Part shown: piece by piece, positions 12,401-22,033 of the stretch
How the letters are laid out: each line of letters starts with the position of its first letter
How positions within the stretch are numbered: position 1 is the first letter of the stretch
Origin: Paraphaeosphaeria minitans
Taxonomy: Eukaryota > Ascomycota > Dothideomycetes > Pleosporales > Didymosphaeriaceae
Direction of reading: 5' to 3'
NCBI GenBank assembly: GCA_015832175.1
Contig: WJXW01000001.1
Location: forward strand, 3,348,001 to 3,412,000
Length of the DNA: 64,000 bases
Made by a program: the position numbers and the translations under genes
The notes under the pieces: model-generated
What the model saw: only the letters and a program-made list of their open reading frames with translations
Databases searched by the model: none
What the model was told of the DNA's origin: nothing

Positions 12401-13589
12401 GCAAAGACGGCGGCGCAGTCGTCTCAGGGAAATCAGTGCTAGCCTTGGAGTGCGAGGTAACGGTGGCTTCGAAGCTCGTGGTCGTCGGTTCCTCGGTCTG
12501 GCTGGTCTCGCTGACTGTCCCCAACCGAGTTCGCGACCGCGTCGGGGTTTCGATCTCTGTTTCGGTAGTCTCCTCAGTCAGAGTTGGGGATAGTGCGACA
12601 GTTTCTTCCGCTGAGGTGGTAGTGTCAGCAGTACTTGAGGTCAGTACATCCGTGGCGGTTGGCTCGGGTGTAGGTACTGAATCGCTCTGTCGGCTACGAG
12701 TGCGCGATGGGGTGAGCGTCTCGGTGGACCCTGACAGGGTTGGATCCTCACTGGTGGTTTGCGGCACTTCTGACTTTGCGTCTGATGTTGAAGGCTCTGC
12801 GCTTGAGCTGACTGTTGTGGCATCCTCGGTAGTCTCCGAAACGGCACTCGAGCTGGTCTCAGATACTTCAGTTGTTGTAGTTAAAACCGAGACAGCTGTA
12901 GTGGATTGCTCCAGGCTCCAGCTAGCTTCCGACGATATCGCAGGGTCGGTTGCAGATGGCGCTGCGCTTGAGGTTACTTCAGAAGGCGCGGCTTCAGTGG
13001 AGTCAGGAACGGCGATAGAGCTAGACTCTGTCGCAATTGCCTCAGTACTGGAGATAGATGCACTCAAAGTAGGCGCCGAATTAGGAAGCTGCTGGGAAGT
13101 GGTACTTTCTGAGCCATGATCTTCAACAGACGTAGGTTCAGGCTGCTTGGATGTGGGCTTGTGAGACCTTGATGAGGTTGTGGGGAAAGCAGTGGTCTGC
13201 TGTGAAGTCTCGGCAATAGGGGCCTCAGTCGTCGTTGGTACTTCGGACGTGGATGTTACCTCATCCTGGGCTGCTGAGGTCGATGGAAGGTCGTCTGGTG
13301 TTGGGACAATAACAATAGGAGTCGAAGTTCCAGGCACCACTGGCTCCTGAGTTTCTGGTACCTCTGGTACGGTGGTCTGATTCGACCATGGTTGTTGTCG
13401 TCTGTTCAGACGGTTATATCGTCGAGCGGTAAGACTGTCCCTCTTACCCAAGACTTCATCTATTGTTATTGTGAGCCAACCTGCACAAGAGTTTTCGAGA
13501 GGATGTCTACCTCTGTGCGGGAAAGCTGCATTAGTTGGAGTTACAAGCAACGCCGTATAGGAAAGGACCAAAACACCCTTGAACAACAT
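9492..13589 (-). CDS. Mucin-like single-pass membrane protein
   Basis: One open frame of 1365 aa. Residues 1-21 form a signal peptide (MLFKGVLVLSYTALLVTPTNA). Residues ~70-880 are extremely Ser/Thr/Pro/Glu-rich, as in heavily O-glycosylated cell-surface proteins. At about residues 430-520 an 18-residue repeat of the type SSIISSVKSNVDAIPTEV recurs (DNA period 54 bp, 12030-12330). A single membrane helix lies near residue 890 (AGIAVGGTTCLLVALVAALFLARR). It is followed by a ~450-residue cytoplasmic tail rich in Pro, Ser and Arg. The architecture resembles fungal plasma-membrane sensors such as Msb2 or Wsc proteins, but I see no WSC cysteine domain and no sequence that fixes the family. A possible 51-nt in-frame intron (GTAGAC..AATAG, about 13508..13458) would remove 17 residues after the signal peptide. 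Function unknown. Confidence 0.85.
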   Translation of the reverse strand: MLFKGVLVLSYTALLVTPTNAAFPHRGRHPLENSCAGWLTITIDEVLGKRDSLTARRYNRLNRRQQPWSNQTTVPEVPETQEPVVPGTSTPIVIVPTPDDLPSTSAAQDEVTSTSEVPTTTEAPIAETSQQTTAFPTTSSRSHKPTSKQPEPTSVEDHGSESTTSQQLPNSAPTLSASISSTEAIATESSSIAVPDSTEAAPSEVTSSAAPSATDPAISSEASWSLEQSTTAVSVLTTTTEVSETSSSAVSETTEDATTVSSSAEPSTSDAKSEVPQTTSEDPTLSGSTETLTPSRTRSRQSDSVPTPEPTATDVLTSSTADTTTSAEETVALSPTLTEETTETEIETPTRSRTRLGTVSETSQTEEPTTTSFEATVTSHSKASTDFPETTAPPSLPDPLSISSIISDVENVTSAIESVVSSVESGMDNVPPAISSVLSSVDSDVGAIPTEVESIVSSIVSSVKSDVDALPTGISSIISPVKSNVDGIPTDVSSIISSVKSNVDAIPTEVSSAISSIVSELLTSVKPVEPTVPASETASDAPTTSAHAPISTSTGDGISFPGASGTGATPSVTPTDAPVSSTDGAGSTVTPTADPTSAGVSDATTASSSSAPLDSDLPSLSLFAPSAAPTPGPSEPSDLASTDIFTSETQVNPTPTDTPTTSVGKTSAIETRVPASETSVTGVSSGTIGPTLAPANETSVVVSSGLSDAATLVPTSGLGVSMTSGSALPTGITTSASIAHPTDPALAASTVSTAVQVDTLESQVPIDAPIPTSESITNPKTSANSVEKSPTPSHTEAIPTATDEATSQASNDPASETDAPSDDPTDSPSGEVPTETSAQLGPPPTKPTGFVSADPAAKPSASSTEAPLGGAGGEEKPPPLSKSQTAGIAVGGTTCLLVALVAALFLARRYHSNMSNKRHSTGDVYPEMAYIYDPPTGGNGNHDAEAGCAVPTGPTMSGAAGGALGRSLSSASVYGPAPQGAAAGGLARSLSKASSHRHSIGPVYTGHEQTASSPPLPRESRYSTGSYLSTGPWDPSLALNAAAAASSVSLDQYKDEAAQNPFREPQEPKPVANRPAMGGTVKGPLTVNPYAFNVFNNTLAAREYPPMSPYGPAGAANRSSSPVRARASERHSDPFADPFEHDLILNVDMRTATESSITVLALPPTPRSGRQTPSRGPSPNPYEFCPPPAPFGSHFPGRDSDSDSLIPEPLTLSGGNTPERRQSPMPRESPDSQRTLVRPPPAHVGPAPGADNNWGNKGINHPDLSNPNDVPRPLFPKKPLPLRLQPTLAGPGQTLLASTGLPLTIKRKPMGNGSISGVLDVPRNHHLSPSMSPSQADFSDDPTVQRKRSGEIMFADPALVGRAQF
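12030..12330 (-). repeat. 54-bp coding tandem repeat
   Basis: Inside the mucin-like gene, a 54-bp unit (18 codons) recurs about four to five times. Each unit encodes a Ser-Ser-hydrophobic run followed by V-K-S-[ND]-V-D-x-[IL]-P-T. Copies differ at many third positions, so the repeat is old or under selection rather than freshly expanded. Confidence 0.75.
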
Positions 13590-14360
13590 GGCATTGTCGA
13601 AGAAAGGAGTGACTGAATGGATGACGAAACGAGAAAGAGAGCGACAGACAACGTGAAACGAAACGAAGGTACTATGTCCTTAAGGGAGGCGCGATGTGGC
13701 GAAGGCCGACGGTATATCACTTTGCCGCATGCTGGAATTACATCGGGGGCCACGCTTTGGGGCCTGTCCCTGCTGAGATGCGACCAGGGTGCTGTCGGGG
13801 TTCAGGCCTAGCGCGCACCTACCAACGCCCCAGTCCGAGAGGACAACCACATCAGCTAACAATAGAAGGTATACCGCAAACGCATAATCTTGCTCGCAGC
13901 CTCCTGGCGGACTCGCGACGCACCAAATCTGGCAGTACACCGGTAAGTCGTCAGAAGCTTGACTGTCGTTTCACTCCGCCAGCAGCCAAACGGGCTCGTT
14001 CCTCACCACCAGCTGGGTTCAACCAGAGGAAAGTACCTGCAGGTCTTGCAGTTGGTCAGGACGGATGGAAGAAGCGTTACCCGAAACGGAGTCCTGCTTG
14101 GTTTCAACATCGTGGTCAATTCTAGACCTTGCTGCACCTATTAGGTCACCATATTGAGCTTTACCGTCCAATGCAAATGAAACTCGGACTGAGGAGCTGC
14201 TGCAATCTATCCAAATAGAGATGGCGCTTCGCTTGGGCTGGGCGATCAATAAGAGCCAGCAAGCGTGCAAGACCATCTCGTTGACGACAGGGGTCTGCGT
14301 TTCCTCCACCTTTCGGTTTCGAGGCTCGCACGCTGGCTGCCTTGTCCTTGACCAAGACCT
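13590..14360. other. Intergenic, no gene recognised
   Basis: Contains the presumed promoter of the mucin-like gene (minus strand) and the 3' flank of the SDR gene. Frames present are short and without family-like features. Confidence 0.45.
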
Positions 14361-15443
14361 TTATAATACGGCGCTTGTCGCATCTCCAGTGACGATGTGA
14401 GCTTGGCTGTCGCGTACGAGCTCCTGCAGCCACATTGGCGTTCCGCGCAGGAGTGGTGCAAGTTTTGGGCCGAGGACTAGTTGACCGCTCTTGGCGGCAA
14501 TAATGTGGTTTACCATAATTTCTGCAATGTCTTCAGGCTCTTTCAACAAAGTGCCAAGGTGTTTCTGTATCGTGACGTTCAGGTGTGTCCTGGTCCAATA
14601 GGGATACACAATTGAGGTTTTGATCTGTGGGCATTTGTATCGATGTTTCAACTCTTGGGTCAGACTCTCGTGAAAAGCTATCAGGTCAGCTTTTGTTGCA
14701 GCGTAGTCGCCACCACCTGCCAAACCAAGGAATCCGGCCATGCTGGAGGTGGCCATTACGTGCCCTTTCTTCTTGGCAATCATGTCTGGAAGAAACTCTT
14801 GCACCGTGTACCAGTGACTGGTCAGATTGAGTCCTACCAGGGTTTGCAGAAGCTTTGGCGAGATATCGAGAATGCAGCTTGAGTTACCTATCCCAGCATT
14901 GTTGATCAGAATGGAAGGAGAACCATGGTCCGAGCGCAATGCGGCGGCAGCTCTGTGGACAGCGTCTCGCGAAGTGAGGTCGCATTGGTAGAATGAGACT
15001 AGGCTGCTACCATCTACGAGCAAGGTTAGCGGCCACTGTATGCCTGCGTGTGGGTCGAGATGAAAGCCTGGGGCGCACCATTCTGGACCGCTTCGGACAA
15101 CGGCTGGATGTCAAGAACGGCGACCTTTACGCCATGTGAGGTGAGCTGGTTCACCACGGCAGCGCCGATGCCATGCGAGCCTCCCGTGACAACGGCGAGT
15201 TCCTTGTGCCAGTGCCAGGAGCTCTTGTCACCAGTAAACATCCAGCGATTCTCGGCCCACGCGTTGAGAAGGCTGTTGATGTCGAGAACGAGGCAGGCGG
15301 CCAAGACCCACTTCAGTACACGAGCAAGAATCATGGAGTGCTCGCGCGAGAGAGGTAAGAAAGGCGACACGCTGTAGGAGGAAGGGGCTGTTTGAGAGTG
15401 CGAGCAAGGCGGCGGCAAGCACCAGACCCCGGATCGCGGCCAT
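14361..15443 (-). CDS. Membrane-anchored short-chain dehydrogenase/reductase, 5' frame uncertain
   Basis: The secure part is exon 15334..15079 plus exon 15013..14361, giving 302 aa; the 65-nt intron starts GTGCGC and ends CGTAG. It has an N-terminal hydrophobic segment, the NAD(P)-binding TGGSHGIG, the NNAG motif, the catalytic S(M)AG..Y..K set seen as SSMAGFLGLAGGGDYAATK, and ends ...GDATSAVL. This is a classical SDR of the retinol-dehydrogenase/17-beta-HSD 11-like, membrane-bound type; the substrate is unknown. The best Kozak ATG is at 15443 (CACCATGG). It opens a hydrophobic reading (MAAIRGLVLAAALLALSNSP...) in another frame that would need a one-base skip near 15325-15335 to join the SDR frame. 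The downstream ATG at 15334 works without any skip. The gene is divergent from the Obg GTPase gene. Confidence 0.8.
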
Positions 15444-15979
15444 GGTGAGGCCGCTGGGCAGCAGACTGTGCGAACAGCAATCCCGAGTCGTCGAGCAGCC
15501 AGAGTAGGTATCGCACGTGTGCAGTGCCAAGATACACAGGCCTCGCGGTGGGTGATGAATGGGGAGCCAAGGAGGCCTGAAGGCTTCTGTTCACGCGTAG
15601 GCGGTGGGAAGCAGCCGGAGATTGGGCGATGGAAGCAGACCGTGGGCGATTCAGGTGCCAGCACTGAGCAGCGTGAGACGGAGAGGGCGCTGCCGGGCCT
15701 GGGTGAGGGCGACGATGGAGCACTGGGCGGACATGTGCGTACGTGTTAGTTAGGTATCCATGAACGCGCCAGCCTAGTGCCGTATCGGTACTAGACCACC
15801 CACGGTACCGGTAGTCTAGTCTAGTGCCTGCGCCTGTTATACGAAGTCCGACGCGTTGCTTGGCATTGCCGAACCACCATCATCAGAATCTTCGGACATT
15901 GTGCTACGCCACCTTTTACACGCTGTGATCCCAGGCGCATTACAGAGCCTTCGTGCAATTGTCTGGATCATCCTGCTGC
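15444..15979. promoter_or_regulatory. Bidirectional promoter between SDR and Obg genes
   Basis: About 535 bp separate the divergent start codons at 15443 and 15980. The stretch includes repeated CTAGT/GGTACCGGTAGT words near 15780-15830. No gene is supported, although open frames cross it on both strands. Confidence 0.4.
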
Positions 15980-17716
15980 ATGCCGCCGGCCAGACCCTCC
16001 ATCCGGCATCTCTGCCTCGGCAGCACCCTGACGCCGTTCCTATATCCTTCCTTGTCCGAAGCCTGCGCGCACTCGTTCGCCCGTCCATTTGTCGGCGGCA
16101 GACGAGCACGACCCGTAAGATGTAGTTCTTCCACCGCCGAGAGCGCAGCCTCTCCGTCCGAATCGCCCTACGACCAACCGTCCCATCTCAATCCTACGCC
16201 GGACAACTACGCGTTGACGCCCTTTGCCGACCGATGCATCCTGACAGTAGAATCCGGCGCTGGTGGCCACGGCTGCGTGTCGTTTCTGCGTGAGAAGTAC
16301 ATCGAGGAAGGCCCTGCCAATGGGGGAGATGGCGGCAGCGGTGGCAACGTATACATACAGGCAGTGCGCGGCGAGACCTCTTTGCACAAGCTTGCTCGCC
16401 GGCGGCTCTTGAAGGCTGGAAGAGGCAAGAACGGCCAGGGGAAAGTGAAGGGCGGAGAGCGCGGCGTAGATGTCCTCATCACGGTGCCGGTGGGCACCAT
16501 TGTGCGCGAGATTCTGCGGTACGATCCAATAGCAGAGGAAATCGCAGAGCAGGAGCGACTCGAACGCGAACGCGGCCGTCCACGCTGGCGCAACAAGAAG
16601 ACTGAGGGGAAGGAGAGGCACCTAGAAGAAGACCTAGAGCAGACCACCTACAGGAAGGACAAATGGCTGGTGTTCCCAGGAATGGTACCCTCGGAACTAA
16701 ACAGACTGTCCTTCCCGCCCCTACCGCCGCCCCGAAAGTCGCATCTGGCTGCACTCCAACAACAAGCTCCCATCTGGCTTGATTTGGACAAGCACATGGA
16801 AGCCCCCATGCTTCTCGCTGCTGGAGCCATGGGCGGTCTAGGCAATCCTCACTTCGTTCTGCCTAACCAATATCGCCCGATGATGGCGACAAGGGGCGAT
16901 CCGGGCATGAAGCTGTCGTTGCAGCTGGAATTGAAGATACTGGCAGATCTTGGGCTTGTAGGTCTGCCCAATGCGGGGAAGAGCACACTGCTGCGAGCAT
17001 TGAGCAACAGCCGAGCTCGCGTTGGCAATTGGGCCTTTACGACCTTGCAGCCGAATGTAGGCACCGTAGTACTGGACGACCACAAGGGCCGGCCCAAAGT
17101 CATCAAACGGGGGAGAGACGGTTTGCTACGCGACAACTTCACAATTGCTGACGTGCCTGGACTGATCGAAGATGCGCACCTTGACAAAGGTCTGGGTCTT
17201 GGTTTCCTACGTCATGTCGAAAGAGCTGCCGTTCTTGCATTTGTCATCGACTTGTCTGCTGGCGATGCTGTTCAGGCTCTGAAGCTTCTCTGGCGCGAAG
17301 TCTCCGAGTACGAGACCATGCGAGGCAAAGAGCTCAACGCCGAGACGGAGCGCCGCATGGATCAGATGGTAACCTACGTGCCCCCGACCCTTCGCTCTAC
17401 CCCCAGCGACCCAGCAGACATGCTTGACTCGCCAGACTTCGACACGCCGCTCGAGCCTTTGGAGTTCATCCCTACCACGCCCATCTCAGCGAAACCGTGG
17501 TTCGTGGTTGCAACGAAGGCCGACTTGCCGGAGACTCAAGATAACTACCAGCAGCTGCAACAGTATTTGGGCGCTGTGAACAAGAATGCACAACAGCACC
17601 CCAGTGGGCGCAAAAACGCTTGGAGGAAGGGCATCCAGGCAGTTCCCGTGAGTGCCATCAAGGCTGAGGGCGTGGAGGTTATACCCCAGCTGGTGATGGA
17701 TCTTCTAGAAGAATAA
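15980..17716 (+). CDS. MTG2: Mitochondrial Obg-family GTPase
   Basis: Intronless frame; start at 15980 (MPPARPSIRHL) or an in-frame ATG at 15953. The 578-587-aa product begins with an Arg-rich, acid-poor presequence expected for mitochondria. It is followed by the glycine-rich Obg fold (GHGCVSFLREKY..GPANGGDGG..GGNVY). The G domain then shows G1 GLPNAGKST, G2 FTTLQPN, G3 DVPGLIEDAH, G4 TKAD and G5 SAIKAEG. Obg/Mtg2 proteins act in assembly of the large mitochondrial ribosomal subunit. An insert of roughly 110 charged residues separates the start of the Obg fold from its end (about residues 190-290), as in other fungal members. The gene symbol follows the yeast orthologue and is assigned by domain architecture only. 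Confidence 0.92.
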   Translation: MPPARPSIRHLCLGSTLTPFLYPSLSEACAHSFARPFVGGRRARPVRCSSSTAESAASPSESPYDQPSHLNPTPDNYALTPFADRCILTVESGAGGHGCVSFLREKYIEEGPANGGDGGSGGNVYIQAVRGETSLHKLARRRLLKAGRGKNGQGKVKGGERGVDVLITVPVGTIVREILRYDPIAEEIAEQERLERERGRPRWRNKKTEGKERHLEEDLEQTTYRKDKWLVFPGMVPSELNRLSFPPLPPPRKSHLAALQQQAPIWLDLDKHMEAPMLLAAGAMGGLGNPHFVLPNQYRPMMATRGDPGMKLSLQLELKILADLGLVGLPNAGKSTLLRALSNSRARVGNWAFTTLQPNVGTVVLDDHKGRPKVIKRGRDGLLRDNFTIADVPGLIEDAHLDKGLGLGFLRHVERAAVLAFVIDLSAGDAVQALKLLWREVSEYETMRGKELNAETERRMDQMVTYVPPTLRSTPSDPADMLDSPDFDTPLEPLEFIPTTPISAKPWFVVATKADLPETQDNYQQLQQYLGAVNKNAQQHPSGRKNAWRKGIQAVPVSAIKAEGVEVIPQLVMDLLEE

Positions 17717-18552
17717 GATACCCCTCTCAATATAATCTCGATTTGTATGAACAGATTTACCACCACTCTTTGTGTTTTCCCACTGCCTTGCTCCATGTAC
17801 TGCACCAATTCACACTCAGCCCGCGCCCACATCCCCCATATGTATCTCCCCACTACCGTACCACTACCATCGCTCCTTTTACCAAACCAGCAACAGCTAC
17901 GCTCTACAATCTCCGTTCGCCAAGATGACATGCAAAGCAACATCCCGCAATGCTGCACGTACGCCCTTGTGGCCTCCCGGCCTGCCAAGCGGTCTCACGC
18001 ATCAACTCCGCCGCACCCCTGCGCGCATGTAAGCGAGCCGGGTCAGCGACGGGCTGGGTCGGTGAGATGGATGGGGGATTCCGCCCAAGTTGTGGCGATT
18101 GAGATTTTCTGAATCGAGGTGGACAGACACAGGGTTTGTCTTGATAAGACGGTGCGCTGTTGAGAATAGTGTGGATGCGAGGTTGTGCTTCCTTGGGTTT
18201 CGTACACTTCGGATTCTACGAAGACGCAATTTGCGAAAAGTAAGGTGGGAAGGAGTAACAAGGGTACTGGGTTGAAAGGAAATCGTGTGAGCCTGTAATT
18301 TCGGACCAAAGGGACTGAGGTTGGTGGGAGAGGGCGAACTGTAGTGAGGTATTGTTGGAAGACATTATTAGTTGATGATTCAGTGATTTTAAAAATAATC
18401 GAAGAATTTAATGACAACTCTCAATGTTGAAGAATAATGGGCTGTGGCCTTGCAGAGTGCTGAAGCTCACCCACATCAGCTTTGACTATGATCGACGATA
18501 TCAACGTAACAACCCAAAAAGAGAAAGTCTGTCCGAAGACGACCAATCAATT
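17717..18552. other. Intergenic, no gene recognised
   Basis: 3' flank of the Obg gene and 3' flank of the tRNA-Glu. Several overlapping short frames exist on both strands, but none has family-like features or a convincing start context. Confidence 0.45.
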
Positions 18553-18641
18553 TCCGACACCGGGAATCGAACCCGGGCCACATCGGAACGATTCCGTGGA
18601 GGAATGAGAGCGATGTATCCTAGCCACTAGACCATATCGGA
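18553..18641 (-). tRNA. tRNA-Glu(CTC) with an 18-nt intron
   Basis: On the minus strand the sequence runs from TCCGATA to TGTCGGA, which pair as the acceptor stem. The D arm contains GGTCTAGTGGCTAGGAT, the anticodon stem is CATCG/CGATG, and the T arm is CCGGGTTCGATTCCCGG. The anticodon loop reads CTCTCA then continues after an insertion, giving anticodon CTC. Removing 18 nt (18587-18604) directly after position 37, the canonical tRNA intron site, leaves a 71-nt mature tRNA with a 7-nt anticodon loop. Confidence 0.93.
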
Positions 18642-19180
18642 TGCTGTTGGATTGATGAAGTCGAGCCTAATTGTAACGTAGATATACCCGTTGTTATGTT
18701 TTGCAGACCAAGATCGTGGGACGTTTTCGCGGATCCGTGTGTTGCCAAGACGTGAAGAGGCTAAATCTATTCGGCAAAATTCAAGCGCTGGGCGAGCCGA
18801 GAGTGCCGTGATCGGAAAGCACGACTGGGCAGGTCTCTGATGAGGACACTTATTCTGAGACGTTAAAGTTACTTTTAAGATCGCCTAATTGCTTAATGAT
18901 GTTGTTGAGGAAAGCGCATACTTCTGTCCATGAAGAGCACCACCAAGGACACCAATACATCATGACAAAAGATAGAGACATGCTGTGATACACTGGGCTT
19001 TGGAGAGGCGTTTATTTATGTTGATACATGTATGCCATTTTCAGCAAGTTGATGTTTGCTACGAGCAAGCGCTTCTACGACAAAGGACAGCGTTGCGCTC
19101 TCAAGGGCCTAGATGGAAACACGCCGAGCCTTTATTCCGATCGCAATATATCCGGGAAGTTACTGTCTACTTTTCGGAAA
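18642..19180. other. Intergenic between tRNA-Glu and HIS5
   Basis: No gene recognised; the right end leads into the HIS5 promoter with its TGAGTCA element. Confidence 0.45.
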
Positions 19181-19187
19181 TGAGTCA
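19181..19187 (+). promoter_or_regulatory. Gcn4/CpcA-type site TGAGTCA
   Basis: A perfect TGAGTCA lies 143 bp before the HIS5 ATG at 19330. A half-matching TGACTC follows at 19222-19227. TGA[CG]TCA is the known binding site of Gcn4 in yeast and of CpcA/CPC1 in filamentous fungi, which raise amino-acid biosynthesis genes on starvation. Binding here is inferred. Confidence 0.6.
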
Positions 19188-19329
19188 GAAGATAGGGATG
19201 CAAAGGCAAAGCGCGGAGGTGTGACTCTTCCCAAAGCCGGTATCTGCCAAACCCCGCGACATGCTACAAAAGGTTGCCCCCGCTTTCTGACGCAACACCA
19301 CAACCTCTGCAACCACACACACGGCCAAT

Positions 19330-20741
19330 ATGTCTCCAAGAGCTTCCGCATTCGATCTGTCGAAATGTGCCCGACCAAACATCCTTGCTCTAGAGCCATA
19401 CCGCTGCGCGCGCGAGTACGTCGGCTTGCGAAGCCCTTATCGAGCCACAACTTACACGGCGCAGTGACTACAAGAATGACGGCACAAACATTCTTCTCGA
19501 CGCGAATGAGAACGCGATTGGCCCGGGCCTCGCACTAAACGAGGACGGAAAGCTCACGAAGAGCGCGTCAAATGGCTCTGGGCCCGCCATTGACATCGAC
19601 TTGCTTGGTCTCAACAGATACCCCGACCCGTAAGCGCTCTTGCTTTTGTGCATATAAATGGGAGCTGACGGCATGCGCAAGCCACCAAATAGAACTCAAG
19701 CAAGGCCTCTGCAACCTCCGCAACTTCAAAGTCCACACCTCGAAAACCCTCACTCCCGCCTCGCTCTTCGTTGGCGTCGGCTCAGACGAAGCGATCGATG
19801 TACTCCTCCGCGCCTTCTGCGTCCCGGGAAAGGATAAGATCCTCGTCTGCCCGCCCACATACGGCATGTACAGCGTTTCCGCGCAAGTAAACGACGTTGC
19901 GCTTGTAAAAGTACCCCTACAGGTACCGGGTTTCCAGCTTGACGTGCCTGCGTTAAAGGATGCGTTGGCGAAGGACCCGAGCGTCAAATTAGCATACCTG
20001 TGCTCGCCGGGTAACCCGACCGGCGTGGTTTTGAAGAAGGAGGACATCAAGCAGATACTGGAGCACGAGAGCTGGAACGGCGTTGTGGTGGTGGACGAGG
20101 CGTACATTGACTTCGCGCCCGACAACGCAAGCCTGGCAGAATGGGTGACGGAGTGGCCGAATTTGGTGGTTATGCAGACCCTTTCGAAGGGGTTCGGACT
20201 TGCGGGTATACGGTTGGGCGCGGTTTTCACAGATCCGGCGATTGCGAGGATACTCAACTCGGTGAAGGCGCCGTACAATATTTCCAACCCGACCAGCCAG
20301 CTCGCGCGCGCGGCGCTGGACCCGAAACACTTGGAGGTAATGTACAAGAACAAGGATTTGATTGCGAAGCAGAGGGAAAGGATTCTTGCGGAGCTTCCCA
20401 AGGTACCTGGTGTCGGCAAGTTTATTGGAGGCGAGGAGTCAAATTTCCTGCTCTTCGAGATGCTGGATGCACCTGCGCAACAGGGCGGTAAACCCTCAAA
20501 CGAGACGGCGTTGGCTGTTTACGAGAGTTTAGCTGAAGAAAAGGGAGTTGTGGTGCGGTTCAGAGGAAAGGAGCATGGGTGCTTGGGCTGCTTGCGAATT
20601 ACGGTTGGCTCGGAGAAAGAGGTAGACCGTTTCTTGGAGGAAATCAGGGTCGTTTTGCAGAACGTCTTCAACAAGTCTAGACATCTGGGAGTCAAGGAGG
20701 AAGAGAAGAAGGAGAAGGAAGTCAGTGCGGTCGTGGCGTAG
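19330..20741 (+). CDS. HIS5: Histidinol-phosphate aminotransferase
   Basis: Three exons, 19330..19415, 19465..19629 and 19682..20741, encode 436 aa. Intron 1 starts GTACGT and ends GGCGCAG; intron 2 starts GTAAGC and ends CGCAAG. Both restore the frame, giving ...YRCARDDYKNDG and ...NRYPDPHQIELK. This is a class I/II PLP aminotransferase of the HisC type: LLDANENAIGP near the N-terminus, VDEAYIDF for the cofactor Asp/Tyr region, and the PLP lysine in TLSKGFGLAGIRLG. The enzyme converts imidazole-acetol phosphate to L-histidinol phosphate in histidine biosynthesis. A Gcn4-type element upstream fits amino-acid control. Its 3' end overlaps by 20 bp the end of an opposite-strand frame (20722..21297). 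Confidence 0.94.
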
Positions 20742-21297
20742 AACTTCCGTATACCATCGGCTTCCATTCTCGCTTTTTTCCAATCGATTCATTAAGTGAT
20801 CGACATGTAGACCAAACGATAATTACCTGGAACATGACGAGACCGCCCATCACGCCTGTTCTCAACCCATCGCCCGCTCCCTTTTCAAGACATGTAAGAA
20901 CAGACGCCAACTTCTGCGCAACAACCCTATGTTCCTCCTTCTCCGCACTCACACCCGCCCCACCACCATTCCCCACACTAACACTGACCACGCACTCCTT
21001 CTCATGCGTCTTCATCACCCAATCTTCCAACGGCAACTGTCCCCCATTCCCGCACACCTCTACATCCGGGCGTAGAAGCTCAGGCACCGTCTCAAGCTGC
21101 ACGCTAAAATCGATCTCCATCCACACGAACCTGAACTTATACACAGTTGGCCTTGTAAATTCCCTTTCGGCACTGGATTCGGATTTCTTGCTGAGGTGGA
21201 GGGACTGTGTTGGAGTTGAGGATAGCCTGGGTCTGGTTGGCGCCTCAGGCCTAGTGCGTTCCACCAAACGCGCGCCAACATTCCTTCCTACTGTCAT
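20722..21297 (-). CDS. Hypothetical 191-aa protein, weakly supported
   Basis: A single-exon frame starts at an ATG at 21297 and overlaps the 3' end of HIS5 by 20 bp tail to tail. The product is soluble-looking, with one weakly hydrophobic stretch near residues 150-170 (GVMGGLVMFQVIIVW). I recognise no domain. The complementary frame on the plus strand is very Ser/Thr/Pro-rich and looks like its shadow. It may be a real species-limited gene or chance. Confidence 0.3.
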   Translation of the reverse strand: MTVGRNVGARLVERTRPEAPTRPRLSSTPTQSLHLSKKSESSAEREFTRPTVYKFRFVWMEIDFSVQLETVPELLRPDVEVCGNGGQLPLEDWVMKTHEKECVVSVSVGNGGGAGVSAEKEEHRVVAQKLASVLTCLEKGAGDGLRTGVMGGLVMFQVIIVWSTCRSLNESIGKKREWKPMVYGSSTPRPH

Positions 21298-22033
21298 ACC
21301 CTTTCATTCACGCCGCTGATGCTACACATTTGTTAAATGAGACGTTGAAAAAATACCCCAGCTTCACTGTGTGCATGACACTGTCTGATACTGGCCAGCG
21401 GTCACCCATAAACGTGCAGGCAATCCCCGAACAGATGCCGACGTATGGACCAGACAAACCCAGCAAGCAGGGAAGGTAGGTACGGTACGGTTCCGGCAGT
21501 ACACAAAAAACGAGAACGCATCTGATTCTCGTCGACTCTTTGTTCCAAGTCCAACCGCGCTCACAAGCGAGCCCCAGAAAGATTTTGTAACAGCGACATG
21601 CTTAAGAAACCCGTTGTGATACTTACATCACAGCCCTGTGCAACATTCGTCGCCTATCAAACCACCTTGAGGTTATACAACATCGGATGGAGCTGTCTCC
21701 CGCATGGTCGGCCCAGAAGTCGCGAGGAGGCCACGGCTTCAGACGGTTGTACATGCGCAAAATGTCCTGACGGATGCAGCGGAGACCCGCTCAGGACCAA
21801 GGTTCTCGACGCCACTAACGTGGATCGATACTACGCTGCACTGAAGAGCATCTGAATGGGCAATTACTCTAGACTAACGGCTACCTGCTGCAATTATTCT
21901 GAGACCGAGATGCTCTTTGTTTCAGCCATAGTATTCCACTTCCCGAACGCACGCTACAGCCACTAGATTTACTTATGTTCCTTAACATTCGCCAACAAGG
22001 AGTCTTCAGCGTCCTTCACGCCCTCTTGAAATC
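21298..22033. other. Intergenic, no gene recognised
   Basis: Upstream of the rhodopsin-like gene. Contains a GGTAGGTACGGTACGGTT word near 21475-21493. Short frames only. Confidence 0.45.

Noticed and set aside
10912..13119. Plus-strand frames of 243 and 359 aa rich in Val/Ser
   Set aside because: Mirror of the low-complexity Ser/Thr-rich coding region of the mucin-like gene.
20834..21319. Plus-strand 161-aa frame
   Set aside because: Ser/Thr/Pro-rich complement of the minus-strand frame; neither strand is secure, and this one looks more like a shadow.
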